Part shown: one piece after another, positions 1 to 5,825 of the stretch | Layout of the letters: each line of letters begins with the position of its first letter | How positions within the stretch are numbered: position 1 is the stretch's first letter | Assembly (NCBI GenBank): GCA_020833205.1 | Contig: JAJHQT010000055.1 | Coordinates: 1-5,902 of the forward strand | Source of the DNA: Pyrobaculum sp. | GTDB taxonomy: Archaea > Thermoproteota > Thermoprotei > Thermoproteales > Thermoproteaceae | DNA: 5,902 nucleotides | Reading direction: 5' to 3' | Translations under genes and position numbers: made by a program | Notes under the pieces: model-generated | Told to the model about the DNA's origin: nothing | Database searches by the model: none | What the model saw: the letters and a program-made list of their open reading frames with translations, nothing else

Positions 1-1097
1 CCTCCCCGCTCCATGACCACTGCCGACAGCGTGTGGGCAGGCCTCTTCCGCGGCGCCGCGTCGTTAGGCGCCGTGGTGAAGTCGCTGGCTCTGTTGTTAA
101 ACGTGACGCCCCACTTCGGCTCTGTGACGCCTGAGCCGAAGGGGTAGTAGAGAGACTGTATTGCAGACACGACGACCTCTCTGTCGGCAGCTGCGAGGTA
201 GGTAGTACCCGGCGTAGGTTCCGGCGCCTCGGCATGCCCCAGCTCAATCCTACCCTCCAACAGGTCTTTGACTGGGACTTCTCCGTCATGGAGGAACTTG
301 TCGCGGGCCCAGTGTGCCTTTTTCAGCGCCGACACCACGTTTTTTATCCTGACGTAGCTAAAGGGCTCTTTTGCGATTGGCGTCAGCTTCAAGGCCAGCA
401 GAACCGCGAAGCCGAGAGAGGGGGGCGGGGTCTCGTAGATGGCCCAGCCGCCGTACTCTACACCGATGGCCTCTTTCACCTCCGGCCTGTAGCTGGCGAA
501 GTCTTCTACCTCGAAGTAGCCTAGCTCCGCCACATCTCTAGCCACTTCGTCGTAGAAAGAAAGCGGGCTGTCTCTCAGCTTTCTCCACAGCCTTAAAAGC
601 GGCTCTATACGGTAGGGGGCGCCTGGTCTCTGAGGCAAGCCTAGATATATCCAGCCCCCCGGATCCGCCGCGAGGAGGTCCCGGCTCTTCTCTATGGCAG
701 AGGCCAGCGAGGGGTGCATAGTGGCTTTCTCCATGGCCTCCAGCGCCGTGTCGACTACGCGCTCCCACGGGAGAGAGCCGTGGCGTCTGTGGAGTTCGTA
801 AAGCCCCGCCACGTAGCCCGGGACCACGGCAGATTGAAGCCCCCTCCGCGGCGGCCTCTTGGGAACTCTCTTGGGCGCCCAGCCGAAGCCCACCACAGCC
901 TCTATGCGTCCCCCTCTGTGCACTAAGGCGAGGAAGTCGCCGCCGACGCCGCCGAGATGGGGCAGGACGTAGGTAAGCACGATGGAGGCCGCCGCAATGG
1001 CGTCCACGGCGTTGCCTCCCGTTTTGTAGACCTCGTAGCCAGTCCTCGTGGCCAGGTAGCTCTCGGAGGCTATGGCGAATCTAGTGCCTAGGTACAC
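1..1097 (-). CDS. Gamma-glutamyltranspeptidase family protein (Ntn hydrolase), 3' end outside window
   Basis: My reverse-strand translation gives 365 uninterrupted codons from GTG at 1097 to the window edge. That GTG is the only start after an in-frame TAA about 33 bases upstream, and it lies 23 bases from a TATA-like element. Family landmarks appear in order: GGNAVDA (28-34), the glycine-rich GGVGGDF (49-55), VVPGYVAGLYELHRRHGSLPW (91-111), then PGTTY (296-300), FGSGV (320-324), NNR (334-336) and RPAHTL (352-357). Members are made as proenzymes that self-cleave before a catalytic Thr; here this should be Thr298. The GG-x-GGD and RP-HTL signatures resemble YwrD-type members more than classical glutathione transpeptidases, so the substrate is open: glutathione-like gamma-glutamyl amides or another amide (the YwrD group also includes oxamate amidohydrolase). 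The N-terminus has no signal peptide, so a cytoplasmic location is inferred. The segment before Thr298 is shorter than in E. coli Ggt (Thr391). The C-terminal part of the small subunit is missing from the window. Confidence 0.88.
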   Translation of the reverse strand, partial: MYLGTRFAIASESYLATRTGYEVYKTGGNAVDAIAAASIVLTYVLPHLGGVGGDFLALVHRGGRIEAVVGFGWAPKRVPKRPPRRGLQSAVVPGYVAGLYELHRRHGSLPWERVVDTALEAMEKATMHPSLASAIEKSRDLLAADPGGWIYLGLPQRPGAPYRIEPLLRLWRKLRDSPLSFYDEVARDVAELGYFEVEDFASYRPEVKEAIGVEYGGWAIYETPPPSLGFAVLLALKLTPIAKEPFSYVRIKNVVSALKKAHWARDKFLHDGEVPVKDLLEGRIELGHAEAPEPTPGTTYLAAADREVVVSAIQSLYYPFGSGVTEPKWGVTFNNRASDFTTAPNDAAPRKRPAHTLSAVVMERG

Positions 1098-1213
1098 AAC
1101 TCTTATAAATCCCGGTAAAAAATATTACGAGAACCCCCGGTTCCCCGCCCGCCAGACCAGCCCGCGTCTCGGGCTTGCGTGAAGGCGGAGCCGGTAGGGC
1201 CGACCGTACATCT
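1098..1213. other. Intergenic spacer with GC-rich hairpin, after guaA
   Basis: This 116-base gap separates the guaA stop codon from the transpeptidase GTG. It contains a perfect 6-base-pair inverted repeat, AGCCCG at 1159-1164 and CGGGCT at 1170-1175, with a 5-base loop. On the minus strand the hairpin is followed by a G-rich stretch and only later by the T run at 1122-1117, so it is not a classic hairpin-plus-T terminator. The T run could still help end the guaA transcript besides acting as the next promoter. I found no tRNA fold, no C/D-box pair and no plausible small ORF. Confidence 0.4.
1116..1127 (-). promoter_or_regulatory. TATA-like promoter of the transpeptidase gene
   Basis: On the minus strand this reads TAATATTTTTTA in otherwise GC-rich DNA. 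Its core is centred about 23 bases before the GTG at 1097. That is the spacing expected for an archaeal TATA box serving a leaderless mRNA that begins at or next to the start codon. The same kind of element occurs before srp54 and guaA. There is no Shine-Dalgarno sequence before this GTG, which fits leaderless translation. The transcription start itself is inferred. Confidence 0.6.
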
Positions 1214-2731
1214 TTAACACGGCTCGATTGTAGACGGCGGCTTCGTCGTCGTTGCGTAGGCGACCATGGTGACCTGCGGAATTTCCGAGGTTATTCTTGC
1301 GGAGATTTTCTCCAACACGTCGTACGGAAGCTTCGCCCAGTCGGCGGTCATGGCGTCTTCGCTCTCCACAACCCTTACCGTTACGATATAGCCCACGGCT
1401 CGTCTATCGCCTTTTACCCCTACCCACTTGTCGTCGCCTACTACGGCAAACGCTTGCCACACCTTTCTCAAAAGACCGGCCTTCTCCAGCTCCTCCTCTA
1501 CGATCTTCGTGGCTTTTCTCACTATTTCCAGTTTTTCTTTGGTAAACGGGCCTATTATCCGCACGGCGAGTCCAGGCCCCGGGAAGGGGTGTCGGTACAC
1601 CACTTCGTCCGGCAGACCAAGAGCCTTTGCGATTTTCCTCACTTCGTCTTTATAGAACTCGCGGAGCGGCTCCACCAAGCTCAGGCTGAACCAAGGCGGT
1701 AAGCCGCCGACGTTGTGATGACTCTTTATCTTGTCGGCGCCCTTTACCGCCCCGCTTTCTATGACGTCCGGGTAAAGAGTGCCTTGGGCTAGATATCTGG
1801 CATTGTGGAATCGGGCGACGGCTTCTGCAAACACCTCAGCGAAGGTCTCTCCCACAATCCGCCGCTTCTCTTCGCAGTCCGACACGCCCTCGAGCCGTCT
1901 CAAGAAGCGCTCGCGGGCGTCGACGACGTGAACCTTGACGCCCAGCGAGTTGAGCAACGCCACCACTTGTTCGGGCTCGCCATCGCGGAAAAGCCCGTGG
2001 TTGATAAATATGGCATGCGCCCTCTCGCCGACGGCCATGTGCACTAAGACGGCAGTCACGGTGCTGTCCACACCTCCGCTTACTCCCACTATGACGTCTC
2101 CCTCGGTTGCTTTTCGCCTTATCTCTTCCACTATTCTGCCTATCTGATCCTCCGGTCTCCAGAAGTCAGTTATCTTTGCCACTTTCCTAAGGAAGTTCTC
2201 GAGGAGGAGTCCGCCTTTTGCGGTGTGTGCGACCTCGGGGTGGAACTGCACTCCGTATATAAGCCCCTTGTGCATGGCTACCACGTATCCATTTTCGCTC
2301 ACAGCCAACACCGAGAAGCCCGGCGGAGGCTGCGCCACGTAGTCTTCATGGCTCATCCAAACCACCTCTTCCGCCTCCCAGCCGTCGAAAATAGGATCTT
2401 TCTCTACCAACCTTACCGATGTCTTGCCGTACTCTCCTTTACCGCGCCGCACTTCGCCGCCCAGCTTCTTGGCAATGAGTTGATGACCGTAGCATATGCC
2501 TAAGACAGGCTTGCCCAACTGGAACACTTCATCTGGGATATCGGGCGCTACACTGTGGTACACAGAGCTCGGCCCCCCTGAAAGGATTATCGCCTTTACC
2601 TCGGGATTTTTGGCCACCTTCTCCACGTCTTCCGGCTGGATAATCTCGGCGTATACACCCCTTTCGCGTATCCTACGCGCAATGAGGTGGGCGTATTGCC
2701 CGCCGAAATTTACCACAACTGCCTTCTCCAC
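1214..2731 (-). CDS. guaA: GMP synthase (glutamine-hydrolysing), single-chain
   Basis: GMP synthase converts XMP to GMP with ATP and glutamine, the last step of de novo guanylate synthesis, in the cytoplasm. Numbered from the GTG at 2731 (505 residues), the N-terminal class I glutamine amidotransferase domain has nucleophile Cys80 in GICYGHQ and the His164/Glu166 pair in FHPEV. The ATP pyrophosphatase domain follows, with the PP-loop SGGVDS at 218-223 and HGLFRDGE near 245. The C-terminal dimerisation domain carries YRHPFPGPGLAVR and ends KPPSTIE. Both halves are fused, as in bacteria; many euryarchaea instead have two separate subunits. The reading frame extends 6 codons further, to a GTG at 2749. 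I prefer 2731 because the TATA element at 2752-2762 lies about 25 bases before it but only about 7 before 2749, and because MEKAVVVNFGGQY matches where family members normally begin. All expected catalytic motifs are present, so it should be active. Confidence 0.97.
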   Translation of the reverse strand: MEKAVVVNFGGQYAHLIARRIRERGVYAEIIQPEDVEKVAKNPEVKAIILSGGPSSVYHSVAPDIPDEVFQLGKPVLGICYGHQLIAKKLGGEVRRGKGEYGKTSVRLVEKDPIFDGWEAEEVVWMSHEDYVAQPPPGFSVLAVSENGYVVAMHKGLIYGVQFHPEVAHTAKGGLLLENFLRKVAKITDFWRPEDQIGRIVEEIRRKATEGDVIVGVSGGVDSTVTAVLVHMAVGERAHAIFINHGLFRDGEPEQVVALLNSLGVKVHVVDARERFLRRLEGVSDCEEKRRIVGETFAEVFAEAVARFHNARYLAQGTLYPDVIESGAVKGADKIKSHHNVGGLPPWFSLSLVEPLREFYKDEVRKIAKALGLPDEVVYRHPFPGPGLAVRIIGPFTKEKLEIVRKATKIVEEELEKAGLLRKVWQAFAVVGDDKWVGVKGDRRAVGYIVTVRVVESEDAMTADWAKLPYDVLEKISARITSEIPQVTMVAYATTTKPPSTIEPC

Positions 2732-2751
2732 AATTTCGTTGCTCAACACAC

Positions 2752-2762
2752 TTAAAAAATTA
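2752..2762 (-). promoter_or_regulatory. TATA-like promoter of guaA, overlapping the pus10 stop
   Basis: The minus strand reads TAATTTTTTAA, and its first three bases are the pus10 stop codon. The core is centred about 25 bases before the GTG at 2731, close to the spacing of the srp54 element from its GTG. If functional, guaA has its own leaderless transcript in addition to any read-through from the srp54-pus10 operon, and the GTG at 2749 would lie upstream of the transcription start. This is inferred from composition and spacing only. Confidence 0.55.
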
Positions 2763-3995
2763 TTCTATTGAAAGCACGTCTAGCTCAAGCACCTCTAAGT
2801 CACTATTTAAAATTTCTGCGACACTAGGCACGGTCCTTCCACCGTCGCCATGTATAAACTCTTTTACGTACAAACCTCCTTGACATCTGATGTACAGTTC
2901 AAATACATGTGCCGAGATTAGACGCCAGGCGAGTTCATATACCATCCGCGTCCGCCTCTTTCGTGGATGAATTCTTTTTATCCGCCGTGGAGTAAACTGA
3001 GTTATAGTTTTCCCAGCTAGCTCTGCTATTTTCCCTAACTCATCTAAAGTAAGGGGACGTTCGGAATATACAAGTGCGCGGTAAAGCTTGATGTCTACCT
3101 TCGCCTTTTCCTTAAGCCGCCTAACTTCATCTCTTGTGGTAAAGCCAGTTGGGATAAAGATGATATCGTCGTCGACAAGCTTATGCAGAACGCCGTGGTA
3201 GCGAACGGGCTTTTTCACCTCCACCACTACCGGTCTGCCGAAGCCGAGCATTCTAACGTCGCTATCCTCTCTACCGGCCGCGTGTATAACGTGCTCTGTG
3301 CCGCCGAAGATATCACGTATATAACTCAGCTTCTCAAGTAACGTGGTCTTCACTGAGCCAAACCGCTTGGCTTGTGCAACTCGCCGGCCGAGTTTTAAGT
3401 AACGTCCCTCAACCAGTAAGGGATTCTTTACTACCTCTACCTTACCAGTAAGGAGATCTATTCTTACCACTATATTCGGACGAAGCTTATTAACACGTTT
3501 TCCAGCAAGCGCTCTCAAAACCTCTTTACCGATGCGTCTGTTTATCTCATGTTTTATGGGCTCGCCTGTTGTTATTAGAAACTTCTTTACTATTTCGCCC
3601 TCTCTCTTAACGACGTCGGCTGGTAAAGTTGTGCCTACGGCGAAGGTGTCGAAGTCAATACCGCTAACCTGTTCGACGACATTTTGGGCATACTTCTCTA
3701 CGTCGGCAAGTAGACCACCGCAGATATAGCAGACCGCCTCTTCTACCTCAACGCCTATGCTTGCTAGAAACCGCCGCGTGGGTTTGTGAACCCTCGCGAG
3801 ACTTATAAGGTCGTTTTTTACGTCTACGCCTTGTCTAAACTGCGTCACCAACCGCATATGCAACAAGGTCTTTATGGCCGCGCCCCTCTCCCAGTTCTCC
3901 ATTGAGTAGCCCATCTGCGCGTAAAGTCTCCCTAGACATGAGTCGCAGAGCGGATACTCCCGCAATATCTCTAGCGACTTCTCTAATATATCCAC
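2760..3995 (-). CDS. pus10: tRNA pseudouridine synthase Pus10 (positions 54/55)
   Basis: Archaeal Pus10 isomerises U54 and U55 in the T-arm of tRNA to pseudouridine; it replaces bacterial TruB for position 55 without guide RNA. The 411-residue product has the family layout. An N-terminal zinc-binding/THUMP-containing region carries two CxxC pairs (Cys17/Cys20 in CDSC and Cys89/Cys92 in CYIC). The catalytic domain follows, with GREDSDVRMLGFGRP at 241-255; Asp244 aligns with the catalytic Asp of pseudouridine synthases. KLYRALVY (303-310) supplies the expected active-site Tyr305, and YVKEFIHGDGGRTVPS (376-391) is the C-terminal conserved motif. It starts with GTG, 20 bases after the trmY-like stop, with no evident Shine-Dalgarno sequence or promoter, so expression is probably from the srp54 promoter. 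The gene is visibly richer in A+T than its neighbours. Nothing suggests truncation. Confidence 0.95.
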   Translation of the reverse strand: MDILEKSLEILREYPLCDSCLGRLYAQMGYSMENWERGAAIKTLLHMRLVTQFRQGVDVKNDLISLARVHKPTRRFLASIGVEVEEAVCYICGGLLADVEKYAQNVVEQVSGIDFDTFAVGTTLPADVVKREGEIVKKFLITTGEPIKHEINRRIGKEVLRALAGKRVNKLRPNIVVRIDLLTGKVEVVKNPLLVEGRYLKLGRRVAQAKRFGSVKTTLLEKLSYIRDIFGGTEHVIHAAGREDSDVRMLGFGRPVVVEVKKPVRYHGVLHKLVDDDIIFIPTGFTTRDEVRRLKEKAKVDIKLYRALVYSERPLTLDELGKIAELAGKTITQFTPRRIKRIHPRKRRTRMVYELAWRLISAHVFELYIRCQGGLYVKEFIHGDGGRTVPSVAEILNSDLEVLELDVLSIE

Positions 3996-4015
3996 GGGCG
4001 TGGGCTGGCTGTAGT

Positions 4016-4492
4016 TTATAACTGTGGCTTGCCCTGGAGTAGCCTATCTACGTTTATATTCACCACAACCACTTGGTGGTGTGGGGGGAGGCGCCCGATG
4101 CCTAACCCGCACTCCGCCTCTAGGCCGTACTCCTCCAGCTTCACCACGTAGGTAAACGGCGGTAAGGGGAGGCATCTCCCCTTGCCCGTGGGGCCTATGA
4201 GGATGCCGGATACCAAGTTGTGGGCACCCTTCTTCGCAACGACGCCGGGGAGCCTCTCGCCAGATAGGGCCTTTTTCAGGTAGCCGACAGATGGGTCCTC
4301 GTCAGGGAAGAGCCTCTTTACTTTTTCTCCCAGTATCTTTACCGTCTTGTCGACGTCGGTTAGGTAGAAAACCGCCTCGGCGTCTCGCCTTACCCCGTTG
4401 GATATCAGAAGCGCCGCGACGAGGATCTTCGCGTGTATATGCGGCTCTTCGTTGAATCTGCGTAGAGACGTGAGGACGAGGAACCGCCTCAC
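4016..4492 (-). CDS. trmY: TrmY-like SPOUT methyltransferase (COG1901/DUF358), probable tRNA pseudouridine-54 N1-methyltransferase
   Basis: TrmY methylates N1 of pseudouridine 54 in archaeal tRNA using S-adenosylmethionine, acting after Pus10. The assignment rests on the order of conserved elements compared from memory with characterised TrmY. A helix runs into ISNGVRRDAEAVFYL (30-44; family SHGIRRDVEVHLVL), then LFPDEDPSVGYLKKAL (61-76; family PDERSIAxLIKKAL), PGVVAKKGAHNLV (82-94; family PGIYVRRxGFxxLL), and a C-terminal RLPPHHQVVVVNINVD (134-149) matching the last knot strand and helix. At 158 residues it is shorter than the roughly 200 usual, mostly between 95 and 133. The glycine-rich cofactor stretch expected there is not clearly conserved, so activity is uncertain. 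Its GTG overlaps the srp54 stop as GTGA (4-base overlap), indicating translational coupling, and pus10 follows 20 bases later. That placement beside the enzyme making its substrate is the best functional support. Confidence 0.75.
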   Translation of the reverse strand: MRRFLVLTSLRRFNEEPHIHAKILVAALLISNGVRRDAEAVFYLTDVDKTVKILGEKVKRLFPDEDPSVGYLKKALSGERLPGVVAKKGAHNLVSGILIGPTGKGRCLPLPPFTYVVKLEEYGLEAECGLGIGRLPPHHQVVVVNINVDRLLQGKPQL

Positions 4493-5793
4493 CTTGTAGG
4501 CATGCGCATCCTCAACTGTCTCTTCAACGTCTTAGACATCTTCTTGAGGTTCTCGTAGACGGTAAGCATCTCCTTCACGTCTTTTGGAGTCACGCCGGCG
4601 CCGATTGCGATTCTGCGTATCCTCGAGGCGTTGAGTATCTCGGGGTTTTTCAACTCCTCCAACGTCATAGAGCTAAGTATAGCCCGCCACTTCTTTAGAT
4701 TTTTTTGGGATAGTTCAATCTGCTCCTCAGAGATCTTGGCAGCAAGACCGCCAGGCAACAGCTGGAAAACCTTACTCAAAGGACCGAGCTTGAGGAGGCC
4801 GTCTATCTGCTTCTTGAAGGTAAGGAGGTCAAGCTTCCCCGACTCAATCTCTTCAAGGACCTTCTCCTCGTCAAATACTGCCCTTATCTTCTCTACCAAC
4901 GCCTCCAAGTCGCCCATGCCCAACACCCTCGCCACGAACTTCCTGGGGTTGAATTGTTCAAACTCGTCTACGTCCTCGCCGATGCCTATGAACTTCACCC
5001 TGGCGCCTGTCTTCGCCACAGCGGCCAAGGCGCCGCCGCCCCTCGCGGTGCTGTCCATCTTTGTGATAATTACAGAGTGTATCGGCAGATACTTCATAAA
5101 CGCCTCTGCCTGTGCGGCCGCCAGCTTACCCACGGTGGCGTCTACGACCAGCATGACCTCGTCAGGCTTCACCGCCTCATAAATCGCCTTCACCTCCTGC
5201 AGAAGCGCCTCCTCGTTTCTGTGGCGGCCAGCCGTGTCTACAATAACCACGTCCATGTTCTTAAAGTTCTGAACCCCACGCTCGGCGATCTCCACAGCGT
5301 TTCTGCCATCCCTCTCTCCGTAAAACGGCACGCCTATCCTCTCGGCCAGTTGCCTCAGCTGGTCAAAGGCAGCAGGCCTTACTGTGTCTGTCTCCACAAG
5401 GCCGACCCTATACCCACGCTTTACCAGATACTTAGCTAACTTGGCCGCGGTGGTTGTCTTGCCGCTCCCCTCCACGCCCAGGAGCAAGACCACATACGGC
5501 TTCTTGGTAGGTTTAAACTCGGCCGGCTGCTCCCCGCCAAGCAACTTTACCAACTCGTCGTAGAGCACATAGATAAGATACTCCCGGGGCGGTATACCGG
5601 CTGGCGGCTTCTCCTCCCTTATCCTCTTTACCGCGCCTTCGGTAAAGGACTTCACCATGTCAAGCGGCACGTCGGCCTTAAGTAGCGACCTCTGGATCTC
5701 TCTAGAGAGTTCTTGCAAAGTTGCTTCGTCTATGTAATCGACGCCTCGGATTCTCTCTATAAGTTTACTAAAAGCCTCGGCAAGCGCCTTCAC
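4489..5793 (-). CDS. srp54: Signal recognition particle 54 kDa protein (SRP54/Ffh GTPase)
   Basis: SRP54 binds signal sequences emerging from the ribosome, sits on SRP RNA (with SRP19 in archaea) and delivers the complex to the receptor FtsY at the membrane. The 434-residue protein shows the helical N domain (1-90) and the G domain with P-loop GVEGSGKTT (106-114), DTVRPAA (136-142), DTAGR (186-190), TKMDSTARGGG (244-254) and a GIGE motif near 270-273. The M domain (about 310-430) contains the SRP-RNA-binding helix-turn-helix around LNASRIRRIAIGAG (387-400). Length and motif order are normal for archaea. The M domain has only five methionines, and the finger loop around LPGGLAAKI (346-354) has none. 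The GTG at 5793 lies about 25 bases after a TATA-like element, so the mRNA is probably leaderless. It is the first gene of the inferred srp54-trmY-pus10 operon; its TGA overlaps the next start. Confidence 0.98.
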   Translation of the reverse strand: MKALAEAFSKLIERIRGVDYIDEATLQELSREIQRSLLKADVPLDMVKSFTEGAVKRIREEKPPAGIPPREYLIYVLYDELVKLLGGEQPAEFKPTKKPYVVLLLGVEGSGKTTTAAKLAKYLVKRGYRVGLVETDTVRPAAFDQLRQLAERIGVPFYGERDGRNAVEIAERGVQNFKNMDVVIVDTAGRHRNEEALLQEVKAIYEAVKPDEVMLVVDATVGKLAAAQAEAFMKYLPIHSVIITKMDSTARGGGALAAVAKTGARVKFIGIGEDVDEFEQFNPRKFVARVLGMGDLEALVEKIRAVFDEEKVLEEIESGKLDLLTFKKQIDGLLKLGPLSKVFQLLPGGLAAKISEEQIELSQKNLKKWRAILSSMTLEELKNPEILNASRIRRIAIGAGVTPKDVKEMLTVYENLKKMSKTLKRQLRMRMPTR

Positions 5794-5813
5794 GTAGAGA
5801 CTTGGGACGTTAG

Positions 5814-5825
5814 TTAAAAATATTT
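5814..5825 (-). promoter_or_regulatory. TATA-like promoter of srp54 operon
   Basis: The minus strand reads AAATATTTTTAA, the only strongly AT-rich block upstream of srp54. Its core is centred about 25 bases before the GTG at 5793. The spacing fits a TATA box for a leaderless transcript, as for the other two promoters in the window. No comparable element precedes the trmY-like gene or pus10, so this one probably drives all three. Read on the plus strand it is TTAAAAATATTT, which could also serve a divergent gene to the right. Confidence 0.6.

Noticed and set aside
234..926. Plus-strand frames of 96 and 70 codons and a minus-strand 76-codon frame at the left end
   Set aside because: All lie inside the transpeptidase gene, whose correct minus-strand frame is open for 365 codons from 1097 to the edge with family motifs throughout.
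1098..1213. Small RNA gene in the spacer between guaA and the transpeptidase gene
   Set aside because: There is only a single hairpin; no C/D boxes, no cloverleaf and no promoter of its own on either strand beyond the element assigned to the transpeptidase gene.
1175..1702. 175-codon plus-strand open frame opposite the 3' half of guaA
   Set aside because: It is Arg/His/Tyr-rich, has no recognisable domain and lies almost entirely within the guaA coding sequence, so it is a shadow frame.
4631..5439. Two long plus-strand open frames (183 and 161 codons) opposite srp54
   Set aside because: They are antisense to a clear, full-length SRP54 with all motifs. Their translations are Ser/Pro- or His/Leu-rich without any family motif, as expected from the complement of a conserved gene.
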